Below, piece by piece: positions 24,801 through 32,456 of a stretch of 60,648 nt of DNA. A program made the position numbers and the translations under genes. The stretch's first letter is position 1; each line of letters opens with the position of its first letter. The notes below the pieces were generated by a model. It saw nothing but the letters and a program-made list of their open reading frames with translations. It was not told the origin of the DNA and made no database searches. Source of the DNA: Natrinema gari JCM 14663 (GTDB lineage Archaea > Halobacteriota > Halobacteria > Halobacteriales > Natrialbaceae); contig NZ_AOIJ01000044.1 of the NCBI RefSeq assembly GCF_000337175.1, positions 41,147-101,794 on the forward strand, read 5' to 3'.

Positions 24801-26201
24801 GGTGCCGCCACGGAGTCCACCCAGAAACGGACCCAGCATCTGACAGCCGTATATCGCGACGCCCTTTCGACAGCCGTTCAGGGGTTCGAACCTGATTCGG
24901 CTGATTCGGACGACAGCGTCGTGACGAACGGGATGGACGGGTCGGACGAGTGGGGCCACTGGGACGAGTGGAACATGTTTGGCGATTTGGCCGAACCTGA
25001 CCCCAGTGTGACGCCACGCGAAGAGCACACGTGGTACACTGGCATCACGGACTGCATTGAAGCACGGGCGAGTTCGGTCGAGTCGATCGACGACCCGGTT
25101 CAGTTCCTCGCAGACGTCTACGGCGGCGCAGCCGTTCGCTGGGCGGCCGATGGCGCATCGAGTCGTACCCAGGAGTGGGTTACGGTGCTCGTCCAGTCGC
25201 TACGGACCAGTCGCGAGTCCATCGACGAGCCCGACAAGACGGCCTGGTTCGACGCGTTCGCGACGGTCGACGCAGAGATTCTGACTGCGGTGCTGACTCG
25301 GTCTGACGTCGGCGAACGCACGCACGAGCGACTGGTCGAGGCGGTGCTGTCCCAGATCGAAGCGGCTGCGACCGCGCCGGACAATCCACCACACCCAGTC
25401 GTGTACGTGGCCTCGGTGTTCGGTGGCGCACTCGGACACGCCGCCAGCGTCGAGTCCGAGGAGGTCCGCTTCTGTGTGATCGAGGTGCTGTCGGTTCTCG
25501 ACGATGGGTTCTCCTTCGACTGGATCGAACTCGACCGAGCCGACATCTTCGAGCGGATCTTCGCCGAGGCGCTCGCGACGGTCGGTCGAACTCACGCCGA
25601 CAGCCCGGTGACCGACGAGTGGTTCGAGATCGTGAGCGACAGAATCGAATCGACCGCCACGCGGGAAGCGCCGGACTGTCCGGACGAATTCGTCGCCGAC
25701 GTGTACGTTCGAGCCCTGTTCGAGGCAGTGCAGGACGATGCCGACGAGTGGCGACGACGACTCGATTCGGAACTCCGTGAGTTCACCAGGGGATCGTACG
25801 TGAACGACCCGGAAGCGTTCCTGGAAGGCCTCTACGCCGATGTGATCGTCAAGGGTGCAGAGAACCACGGCCCCTGGACACGGATCGAAGCGTGTATCGA
25901 CGCCGTGAACGAGTCCGTTCAGGATGCGATCGATGCTGATCTGCTCCGCGCCGATGGAGCCCACGAACGAACATTCTCGAACGCGCGCGACACGCTGTTC
26001 TCGGCCAATGGTCGAGCACGCGCGGACTATATTACACGCCTCGATCAGGGACTCCAAGCCACAGACAACGGCGACATCTCCAGCGCCATTTTCGATGCGG
26101 AGGGTGTCGACGACCCTGACGACCCCGCCGACGGGCCGGATTCGACAACTGACCGTGATACCGATGATGGTGAGAACCCACCGAGACAGGAGGATCGGTG
26201 A
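21810..26201 (+). CDS. Large P-loop NTPase with long helical array (STAND-like)
   Basis: The 1,463-residue protein has a first P-loop-like turn at about residues 26-34 (GAPGIGTS, with Thr where Lys is usual) and a following acidic strand (LVIVED). A second, canonical Walker A lies at about 427-436 (GPKSSGKR), with a Walker B at about 507-513 (ALLICDD). From about 545 to 1,420 it is all-helical, with a recurring motif of about 110-130 residues around VYGGAVRxx and W-x-x-x-V. The tail is disordered and Asp-rich. An NTPase followed by a helical sensor array is the layout of STAND proteins, but the domain order and repeats match no family I know. The gene is divergent from the giant TPR gene and followed after 87 bp by a HEAT gene. 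A truncated paralogue lies at 35,521-36,998. Confidence 0.75.
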   Translation: MDSTIQEVRPDELADTIELGEVTLVLGAPGIGTSQQLRPLGQSVDRLPETDVADDGELVIVEDFVSAAFALDDESLSTYSYEYGEKSLFSISGGAVLVTHPRSFDWLCRSDLGVSGSFIETVDRVVVVRTPPTAAGTAIDEVRQRLSGGTHGLGADERAAVLERARYPPYYFTTPELQEHLGWYDGTVTPEAFLPLSKHDTSAVLLPGDVRRVFEGCEITSGPFDSEFADAIARLLPRGGLPSRIPNERSPAVLAALALVAVGIAEDGDWLDSLARNRTLSPTAEALERALDLPPGTADHLQVFAGESMRARIHERLAADDEEPILDVSREALDDALDALQSESASLETVSTDPEAYGSSPLVGAWHWDGPEALHEAAAERELPGTIQEPDETDEEGLDWRSFVDGEDDDDGDDLLDALDGGLVVLDGPKSSGKRQVAATLASELEDWGTTVKLPDLRNPDQIRTGIEATPNTVVVATYGAKPAKIISDEGVRALPEWVGDGSCAGALLICDDTNRERLDEVAERAGCDELPAWTDRVEFSVEDPSVDTDRDPADVAQELLDVIGWNTVQFPSRRNLDVESVADQSTVAAIAGVPDHALDGEFVGRVLAEVVDIVSTTHGPDAAQQWLSFVDDLVADVGRNRSSDTEEALQYRGEVYETAITAVALANPRTDEWVHAVALGVLEVTNEVSNPHEVSLGVNLEPFATAFSGALARLAQPSDGSVVNHGAIGCVDETLHAMVADDGWRFPLHFVYGKAVGRIVRRAENPAAANGGLSTVVSLVRQYASSPSDHFTTVVLAQSFGSMLGAVADVDCSPEAMAAWVADIQSRASDAVAIITEQDAGTAMLGAFYVAAVGQWVFEHECSDDRIGPWLDAVGLSMCNTATVSTRDVAPEAFVTDAYGGAVRTVVQTGDLDRAEQLFATCHRLVDAIADAGHFEAEQELRAMLHATAFAAFGNVEQQYPDQVSQYPYGVESIPFDDSLGFEDWMALYDESVTRGGAATESTQKRTQHLTAVYRDALSTAVQGFEPDSADSDDSVVTNGMDGSDEWGHWDEWNMFGDLAEPDPSVTPREEHTWYTGITDCIEARASSVESIDDPVQFLADVYGGAAVRWAADGASSRTQEWVTVLVQSLRTSRESIDEPDKTAWFDAFATVDAEILTAVLTRSDVGERTHERLVEAVLSQIEAAATAPDNPPHPVVYVASVFGGALGHAASVESEEVRFCVIEVLSVLDDGFSFDWIELDRADIFERIFAEALATVGRTHADSPVTDEWFEIVSDRIESTATREAPDCPDEFVADVYVRALFEAVQDDADEWRRRLDSELREFTRGSYVNDPEAFLEGLYADVIVKGAENHGPWTRIEACIDAVNESVQDAIDADLLRADGAHERTFSNARDTLFSANGRARADYITRLDQGLQATDNGDISSAIFDAEGVDDPDDPADGPDSTTDRDTDDGENPPRQEDR

Positions 26202-26288
26202 GCTCGATGCTGTAGCGAGAGGACTCGCTGACCGACAACAGACGACAGCCCCGATAAGTAGATTCCCAACCCGATTTCGGAATACAAC

Positions 26289-28259
26289 ATGACGAACGAT
26301 ACCCCAGACGACCCCGACGACGAAGCGCGACGAGCCAAGGAGCTCCGAGAGACAGTCGATCCCGCCACGGTGACGGACGAAGAGATCGAGGCCCTGTGTG
26401 CGCTCATCGACGGCCGCCACGGGCGCTCGGACGCCCAGGAAGCCCTCTGGAAGATCGGGGCCCACCCCAACTGCACTCGACGTGTCGCAGAGGCCCTCCA
26501 GCCGTACGTCGTCCACGAGACCAGACGGACACGGGAGGAGGCCCGCGACATGCTCATGTGGGTCGCACAGAATGACCTGGACGCGCTCGATACAACTGTC
26601 GAGTGGCTCGTGGAAAACCTCGACACCGAAGACGAGCACGTGCGAGAAACCTCCGTGACAGCGCTCGAGACACTCGCCGAGACCAAGTCCGTGCTGTTGC
26701 GCCCGCACGTCGACGAGATCATCGACTGCCTTGATGACGAGTCGCTGCGTGGCTGTGCAATCACTCTGTTGGCGACGATCTCATACGCCTACCCGATGGC
26801 GATCGCGCCTGCCAGACACGACCTGCTCGCACTGACCGAAGACGAGACGGTCGAGGAAAGTCCATTGTCAGCGCCACTTGTCCAGATCGCGCTCGTCTGT
26901 CCCGATATCGTCGATCCCGTCGTTGAGGGCCTGCGAGACCGGCTTACCGAACAGGCGGGACCACAGCAGATCGGCACTGCGGCCGCACTCGCAAACGTCG
27001 CTATCGCCTATCCTGACCAACTCTCGGTCGTCGTCGAAGAGCTGCTGACACGTGTTGAAACGGAGACGGGAGATCGGTTTCGCAACCTGGCCCGTGGGGA
27101 GATACTCAAAACTGTCGGGCGGATCGGTGCCGCACATCCCGATGCGGTCGTTCCCGAACTGGACCGTATCACCCCACACCTCGAAAGCGACGATCACCGT
27201 CTCCGATCAGGTGCCGTGAAAGCCCTTGGCGACATCGCGACCGTCCGGCCTGCTGCTGTCCGACCAACCGTCGACGACCTGGTGACGCTGGTAGACGACA
27301 ATGACGAGTCCGTGCGCAACGCCGCCGTGACGGAACTCGGGAAGATTGCAGCAGCGGACCCTGAGGTCGCACCGCGCGTCGTTACGGCGTTGGACGACCG
27401 CTTCGACAGTACCGCGGACACCACAGACCCAATCCTCGCGGCGGTGGATGAGAGATATTCCGACGACGAGGTCGATGTGTCTGGGATCATCGATGCGTAC
27501 AAGCGAATCGGTGCCGCACATCCCGAGGCACTCGACCCTGCCATTGAAGACCTCCGGACCTGCCTCGACGACGAGGTACTCTCGTGTGACGCCGCCGAAG
27601 CACTCGGCGAGATCGGTGCCAGCCGTTCAGTCACAGTTCGGCCAGCCGTTGAGGACCTTCGGGAGTTGCTTGACGACGGCTCGCTCCACAATCGGAGCGC
27701 CGCCGCAATCGCACTTGGGAAGATCGGGGCCGACGACTCCGAGGTTGCCGCGCTCGTCCGAGACGATCTTCAGACGCTTGTCGAGGACAGACAACGGTAC
27801 GTGCGCGAGGCGGCAGCTGAGGCACTCGGAACGATTGCAGCAGCCGACACGGAACTACCGACGACGGTCAGTGACAGCCTGCGGCCACTCGTGGACGACG
27901 AGGATCGCGGCGTTCGAGTGGCAGCCCTCGAATCCCTCGGGAAGATCGGCGCGTCGGATCCCAACATAGACCCACACTGGTTCGACGAGTTGCAGGCCGA
28001 CCTCGGTGATGTCGACGCTGAACTGCGGGAAGAGACTGCTGAAGCCCTCGGGCGGATCGGCGCTTCCCACCCCGAACTTGCCGCCCCAGCCGCCGATGTC
28101 CTCCAGTCCCGCCTCGACTGTGACGAAGAATATATCAAGGTGAAGGCATCGATTGCCGAAGCGGTACGGACGATCAAGCGATCCCACCCCGATGCCGTCA
28201 CACGCTCCGAGACGGAACTCCAGCGGTACATCGATGCGGTGCCTCCCCTTCACGAGTAG
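26289..28259 (+). CDS. HEAT-repeat protein, 656 aa
   Basis: After a charged N-terminus of about 40 residues, the protein is a series of about 14 HEAT/PBS-lyase-like units of about 39-42 residues (consensus VRxAAxxALGKIGAxxPExxxxVVxDLxxLLDD). No catalytic motif is seen. HEAT superhelices bind proteins or nucleic acids; in toxin-immunity loci they occur as immunity-associated proteins. It follows the NTPase on the same strand after 87 bp and probably shares its message. A copy of its last unit follows at 28,350. Confidence 0.8.
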   Translation: MTNDTPDDPDDEARRAKELRETVDPATVTDEEIEALCALIDGRHGRSDAQEALWKIGAHPNCTRRVAEALQPYVVHETRRTREEARDMLMWVAQNDLDALDTTVEWLVENLDTEDEHVRETSVTALETLAETKSVLLRPHVDEIIDCLDDESLRGCAITLLATISYAYPMAIAPARHDLLALTEDETVEESPLSAPLVQIALVCPDIVDPVVEGLRDRLTEQAGPQQIGTAAALANVAIAYPDQLSVVVEELLTRVETETGDRFRNLARGEILKTVGRIGAAHPDAVVPELDRITPHLESDDHRLRSGAVKALGDIATVRPAAVRPTVDDLVTLVDDNDESVRNAAVTELGKIAAADPEVAPRVVTALDDRFDSTADTTDPILAAVDERYSDDEVDVSGIIDAYKRIGAAHPEALDPAIEDLRTCLDDEVLSCDAAEALGEIGASRSVTVRPAVEDLRELLDDGSLHNRSAAAIALGKIGADDSEVAALVRDDLQTLVEDRQRYVREAAAEALGTIAAADTELPTTVSDSLRPLVDDEDRGVRVAALESLGKIGASDPNIDPHWFDELQADLGDVDAELREETAEALGRIGASHPELAAPAADVLQSRLDCDEEYIKVKASIAEAVRTIKRSHPDAVTRSETELQRYIDAVPPLHE

Positions 28260-28349
28260 CCCCTGGGATACGACGACGGATGGCGACTCGAACCCACCGC
28301 TTCGGTCGTTGGTCCGCCGGTCACTGTGGACGACTCTCGACAGTGGTCG

Positions 28350-28593
28350 AGATCAGCGGTCGTCGGCCGCGACGGCACTCGCCGCGGTCGGCGTCGCCCA
28401 CTCAGCGCTGACCGCCACGGCCGTCGAGGCGCTCACCGCTCGGTTCGAGTGTGACGAGGAGCATCTCTCCGTCCGGTCGACGATCGCCGAGGGACTCCTT
28501 TCACTCGACTCGGCCCACCCCGATGCCGTCGAGGTGAACGAGACTGAGCTCCAGCAAGTCGCCGCCGCGTACGTGATTCTGGAGGTCGAGTAG
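28350..28593 (+). pseudogene. Orphan C-terminal HEAT unit (duplicate tail)
   Basis: An open frame without a good start encodes about 80 residues that parallel the last units of the preceding HEAT protein: FECDEEHLSVRSTIAEG against LDCDEEYIKVKASIAEA, then HPDAVEVNETELQQ against HPDAVTRSETELQR. It is diverged rather than identical, so it looks like the surviving 3' end of another HEAT gene left behind by recombination. Confidence 0.6.
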
Positions 28594-28608
28594 CTTCGAG
28601 GGACTGTC

Positions 28609-29091
28609 TCATCGAGGTGCGTCGATGTCGTACAGCAGGGCCAGAAAGTCGTCGAACGACTCCGCAAGGCGAGTGGTGTTCTCGGGATAGTTGCCAGCAC
28701 TCCCGTCGAACGGACGCTCGCCGGGCAGTTCGTGATCGATGTAGAACACCTCGCCGTTGGAATCCGCACGAATCGACAGGAGGACGAGATCACCGCCCGA
28801 TCCCTCCGCAATCGGACAGAGCCCCTCCGGAATCCAGTGTTCGACGGTGTCGTAGCACCCTTCGATGTCCCGGGAGTCGTCGCGGATGCCAAGAAAGTCG
28901 TTCACGGAGGCACCCGACCGACCGTCCAGTGGGTCCGCGAACTCGAACGAGGCTTCGCGTGGCTTCCCGCCGTTGTACTCGCGGAGAAACTCCCGATACG
29001 CCTCGGGCAGCTCCCCGCCGAGTGCTGTCTCCAGCGATTCCAATTCCTCCGCAGTGACCGGCGGTCCCGTGTCTCGCATCTCGGTTATCAT
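28609..29091 (-). CDS. SMI1/KNR4 (SUKH) family protein, probable immunity protein
   Basis: A 160-residue acidic protein with the SUKH pattern: an N-terminal helix LESLETALGGELPEAYREFL, then NGGKP, a beta-rich centre with the conserved GLCPIAEGSGGDLVLL, and a final helix AESFDDFLALLYD. SUKH proteins neutralise diverse toxins in polymorphic-toxin systems and often pile up without a toxin nearby. It is convergent with the HEAT remnant (15 bp apart). The promoter region to its right is short. Confidence 0.85.
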   Translation of the reverse strand: MITEMRDTGPPVTAEELESLETALGGELPEAYREFLREYNGGKPREASFEFADPLDGRSGASVNDFLGIRDDSRDIEGCYDTVEHWIPEGLCPIAEGSGGDLVLLSIRADSNGEVFYIDHELPGERPFDGSAGNYPENTTRLAESFDDFLALLYDIDAPR

Positions 29092-29182
29092 TGGGGTTGT
29101 TCAATCGACGAGGGAGACCGAAATAGCGATTGTCATTCGAAAAGACCAGTTCCGATCAATCGTGAATACGGAGAGCGGACGG

Positions 29183-29212
29183 GCAGCCACGAGACTGCTG
29201 GGTCGACGTGCT
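29183..29212. repeat. 30-bp direct repeat, copy 1
   Basis: A 30-bp sequence beginning GCAGCCACGAGACTG is identical to 32418-32447. Similarity extends leftward for about 35 bp more in weaker form, including AGTTCCGATC at 29148 and 32381. The copy ends 9 bp beyond the stop codon of the ankyrin-SUFU gene (minus strand, ends 29222). No gene explains it. Confidence 0.7.
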
Positions 29213-29221
29213 GGAGAGGAC

Positions 29222-30346
29222 TTAGACGAGCGTCGTGACGTTCGGCCGGTCGACATCGACGACCCTCGGAATGTCGAATTCCTGAAACAGTTCGAGGAGT
29301 GCGGCTGGGTCGTGCTCCTCGACGTATTGCCACTCTTCCTCGTAGATAGGATACACCGAATAGAACTGCACGGGGCTACTGTCGGGTTTCGTGACGCGCT
29401 CCTCGCGCTCCTGATTCACGACTGTCAGGAAACAGGACATGTCCGTGTTGTCGGCGAGCGGTTCCGGTGGGTCCTCATTGGAGTACGTTCGGCTCTTCCC
29501 GAGCCACGTCCTGGTATCGTGGGGATAATGCGCGAGGCGTTGCAGCCACTCGACCGGCCAGCGGTATTCGTCCTGCGTCAGCGCCTGGTCGTCGAGCGGC
29601 CAGTCCGGTGGCAACTGCATCGTCAGTTCCGCATATCTGTACTCCTCTGCGCCCGGCGGTGCGTCGTCCGGGAGAACCAGCGGCGCGGTACTCATGCCGA
29701 CGGTGGCGAGAATCGTCCGCGGATCGTCGCCTTGCTGTCGAATCACGCAGACATCGATTCCCTCGTCACCACCCTCTAGGGAGAGTTTTTCTGGCTCACC
29801 GTAGACCGTTTCCAGATAGCGTTCGAGGTTCGCCCTGTGGGTTGGGAGTGAGTCCGCGTCCGGCCCGCTCGCGTCTCGTAAGAGTTCGACGATCTCCTCG
29901 TGACTCTCGCCGAAGGACTTCGCGAACGGAATCGGAGAGTAGCCGAGTTCACCCCAGGTGAAATCGGTTCTGGAGCCGGCTTCGAGCAGCAGCCTCACCT
30001 TCTCGACGGACCCGGAGTGGATTGCATCGACCAATGGTGGGACGCAGTCTGAGTTGCCATTCACCGCAGCGCCGTGATCGAGAAACCATTGCAGGGTCTC
30101 GACCGAGCCGTCCATTGCGGCTTTGTTGATCGGGGGATCGGAGTCGTCCACCAGGCCGTCGACGGGGAGTCCCTCATCGACGAAGTATTCCATCAACTCG
30201 ATGTGATCGTTCGACGCGGCGAAATGAAGCCACGTTTTTCCAAGGTAGACCTCCTCTTCCAGTAGATCGGGATCGCTGCCGAGGACCTCTCGGACGCGGT
30301 CGAGGTCGCCATCCGACACCGCAGTGTACATCGCTTTCTTGCTCAT
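29222..30346 (-). CDS. Ankyrin-repeat / SUFU-domain fusion, probable immunity protein
   Basis: The 374-residue product has four to five ankyrin repeats in residues 1-160 (units such as LGKTWLHFAASNDHIELMEYFVDEGL and ETLQWFLDHGAAVNGN). From about 175 to 374 it carries a suppressor-of-fused (SUFU)-like domain (ATVGMS, YAELTMQLPPDWPLD, WLQRLAHYPHDTRTWLG, VYPIYEEEW). Both families are established immunity-protein types of polymorphic-toxin loci, and their fusion into one protein fits a combined antidote. No toxin gene adjoins. The promoter region on the right is AT-rich and holds palindromes. Confidence 0.75.
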   Translation of the reverse strand: MSKKAMYTAVSDGDLDRVREVLGSDPDLLEEEVYLGKTWLHFAASNDHIELMEYFVDEGLPVDGLVDDSDPPINKAAMDGSVETLQWFLDHGAAVNGNSDCVPPLVDAIHSGSVEKVRLLLEAGSRTDFTWGELGYSPIPFAKSFGESHEEIVELLRDASGPDADSLPTHRANLERYLETVYGEPEKLSLEGGDEGIDVCVIRQQGDDPRTILATVGMSTAPLVLPDDAPPGAEEYRYAELTMQLPPDWPLDDQALTQDEYRWPVEWLQRLAHYPHDTRTWLGKSRTYSNEDPPEPLADNTDMSCFLTVVNQEREERVTKPDSSPVQFYSVYPIYEEEWQYVEEHDPAALLELFQEFDIPRVVDVDRPNVTTLV

Positions 30347-30746
30347 TCCGTCTCAGTACTCCGGTTCTGACACAGTCTGGCAGTACCCCCACCAGCCGTG
30401 GATATTTCAGTTCGCATACAGTATGTCTGTCTGGATTACATTAATACTATTCGAATAGAAAATACAGGATTAGCGTTCGAACACCGTTCGGAGTGGACGG
30501 ACTGTAACCAGTGCAATTCACCCCCGTGTCCAGCGTAGGCAACTGAAATGGACGACGAGACTATCGATGGCCACCACGAGACGGGAACCTTCTAGGAATT
30601 CGCTGGGTGTCCGGTCGGCGAACTGACGGGCGTCGTGAGTGCTGGCGGGGTCGGTGCGTTCCAAGCACGAACCGAAGTCCTTTGGCGACTGTCACTGGTG
30701 TTCGCGTTGGCCCGTGACTTCCTGTGCCATGGCCAATGTTGTCTCT
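30347..30746. promoter_or_regulatory. 400-bp intergenic region with two perfect palindromes
   Basis: CTATTCGAATAG at 30447-30458 and CATAC-A-GTATG at 30415-30425 lie 70-110 bp upstream of the ankyrin-SUFU start, amid AT-rich DNA suited to its promoter. The right part (30,500-30,740) is GC-rich and holds only short open frames; none is convincing. Confidence 0.4.
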
Positions 30747-31457
30747 TCACTCATCAGGGTCGACACTGATGAGTGCCCGGAGTTTAGCCACTGTGTCGTC
30801 ATCGTCGCGCTGTTCGAGGTGTGCCAGCAATACATCACGGTGGGGACGAACCACCGCTGGAACGTTCTCGAGCAGATGGGTAATCGCCTCACTGGCAGCG
30901 GTTCGTACGATCTCGAAGTCGTCGTCGAGTCGCCGGATAAGCACGGGAACGACGTGGGCTTCGAGCGTCGGATGGTCGGTGAGAAGTGAGACGGGAAACA
31001 GCTGTGCAGCGCGCTTTCTGATGAGGTCCGTCTCGTCGTCGAGACAGGACGCGAATCCGACCGCGGCAAGTTCTCGCACCTGTTCCGGATCGTCGTACAG
31101 TTCGGGGTCGTCCCAGAGCGGTGTATACGGTCGATTCCAGAACACGCCGAGTGCCGTCTGTCTAACCCGGTCGTCTTCGTCAGTGAAGAGTTCGAGAAGG
31201 GCCTCGAAGTGCGGTATCGGGTCGCAGTCGTCGAAGGTCTGTTGATCGAAGCCTGCTTCGCCGACGACAGCCCCAATATGGGCACGAACGACGGGATCGT
31301 CGTCGTCCAGATACGGGTGCAGTTCGAGAAGCGTTTCTCGACCGCTTTCGTCGACGTGCTGTGAACGGAGATACAACTCTTTCGCTGCCGCTCGTCTATC
31401 GGCACTATCAGTACAGTCGAGCGTTCTAACGTTGTTATCGAGGGCCTTGGATGTCAT
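30747..31457 (-). CDS. HEAT-repeat protein, 236 aa
   Basis: The product has about five HEAT-like units (for example LLELHPYLDDDDPVVRAHIGAVVGEAG and RRLDDDFEIVRTAASEAITHLLE). No signal or TM segment is seen. The ATG at 31457 lies 23 bp inside the 3' end of the preceding gene, so it is the third gene of a coupled minus-strand operon. In this setting it is likely an immunity-associated protein. The binding partner is unknown. Confidence 0.7.
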   Translation of the reverse strand: MTSKALDNNVRTLDCTDSADRRAAAKELYLRSQHVDESGRETLLELHPYLDDDDPVVRAHIGAVVGEAGFDQQTFDDCDPIPHFEALLELFTDEDDRVRQTALGVFWNRPYTPLWDDPELYDDPEQVRELAAVGFASCLDDETDLIRKRAAQLFPVSLLTDHPTLEAHVVPVLIRRLDDDFEIVRTAASEAITHLLENVPAVVRPHRDVLLAHLEQRDDDDTVAKLRALISVDPDE

Positions 31458-31881
31458 ATTCTCGTTTAAAGTAATCGACGACGTCGATCCCGTACCGGTC
31501 CCTGCCTTCGAGTGATTCGACTTCAACCAGTTCGCCACTCTCACATCGGTACAACGTACCGATACCCGTTGCAGTGGTATCGATGACAGTCAGGCTGAAT
31601 GCCCGGACGATCGCGTCACCGACCGCCGCTAGTTTCTCCCAGGGTGCCTCGAAATCTCCACCGTTTCCAGCGACGATGAGACAACCGTCATGTTCTGCTT
31701 CTCTAGCATCGTACAGATCACCCACTAACAGTCTGTTCAGCAGTTCGTCCCGATCGGTCCCTTCGATCGGTTCGACGCTGAGATACTGCTTGTCTGTTCC
31801 CATACCTGTCGAATGCTCTCTCAGACTATCAATCTGCCCAAGTGATAACTCCGTCGCCACCCTCCGAGCCTCAGTTGTCAC
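31435..31881 (-). CDS. Hypothetical island protein, 148 aa
   Basis: An acidic soluble alpha/beta protein (DGCLIVAGNGGDFEAPWEKL, GIGTLYRCESGELVEVESL) with no recognised domain. GTG 31881 overlaps the stop of the upstream gene (GTGA), which supports this start; an internal ATG at 31803 would give a 122-residue form. It overlaps the following HEAT gene by 23 bp. Operon context suggests an immunity-type role, but this is not shown. Confidence 0.6.
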   Translation of the reverse strand: MTTEARRVATELSLGQIDSLREHSTGMGTDKQYLSVEPIEGTDRDELLNRLLVGDLYDAREAEHDGCLIVAGNGGDFEAPWEKLAAVGDAIVRAFSLTVIDTTATGIGTLYRCESGELVEVESLEGRDRYGIDVVDYFKREYDIQGPR

Positions 31882-32234
31882 ACGTCGTCTCGGTGTTTCC
31901 GCCGAAATTCCCCGACTGATTCACAGTCGTGTTCGTCCAGTCGTGTGATCCAACCACCGAATTTGTATCGTCGCCAGCACTGCTGGCCGTCGATGAAGAC
32001 GGGATTGTCCCCGACGTCGGCTACCACAGCGCTGTCGATGGGCTCGTCGGACTCACGTCGCAGATACTCCCTGCCAACCGCCGGCTCGTTACCGGTACTG
32101 CTCACTGCCCGTGCATCACAGGCCTGACAGACGACGTTTGCGTAGATACTGGTACGCTCTGCGTCGTACACCTCGAAGGGCGCGTCACAAAGTGCACAGA
32201 CGGCCTGGGGTTCACCTGGCGGAAAGGAAACCAT
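31878..32234 (-). CDS. Zinc-ribbon-type hypothetical protein, 118 aa
   Basis: Two CxxC knuckles (CALC and CQAC, about 30 residues apart) form a probable zinc ribbon in the N-terminal half, followed by a C-terminal part with CWRRYKFGGWITRL. It is the first gene of a three-gene overlapping operon with the 148-aa protein and a HEAT protein. Similar small zinc-ribbon proteins are common in haloarchaea and usually unassigned. Confidence 0.65.
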   Translation of the reverse strand: MVSFPPGEPQAVCALCDAPFEVYDAERTSIYANVVCQACDARAVSSTGNEPAVGREYLRRESDEPIDSAVVADVGDNPVFIDGQQCWRRYKFGGWITRLDEHDCESVGEFRRKHRDDV

Positions 32235-32417
32235 GTGGATACAGTACTTCGCTCTCGGAAATAAACACCCGCCTTGTCGCGGCTCACAGGTACAACCGAC
32301 CGTATCATTCGTGGTCCGTGCTCCGAGCGCGGTCAAGGCTGGCCGGCTACGCATTTGCGGCCGAGGCGCTGGTGAGGACGAGTTCCGATCGGTCCTGAAC
32401 AGTGGTAGAGCGGGTGC

Positions 32418-32447
32418 GCAGCCACGAGACTGCTGGGTCGACGTGCT
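32418..32447. repeat. 30-bp direct repeat, copy 2
   Basis: Identical over 30 bp to 29183-29212. This copy ends 9 bp beyond the stop codon of the frameshifted HEAT gene (minus strand, ends 32457), exactly the spacing seen at copy 1. The rest of the 32,235-32,456 gap contains the promoter of the zinc-ribbon gene and no gene of its own. Confidence 0.7.
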
Positions 32448-32456
32448 CGCTATCGG

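Noticed and set aside
25200-26708. 502-codon minus-strand frame over the NTPase and HEAT genes
   Set aside because: It spans two convincing genes in antisense and shows no family feature.
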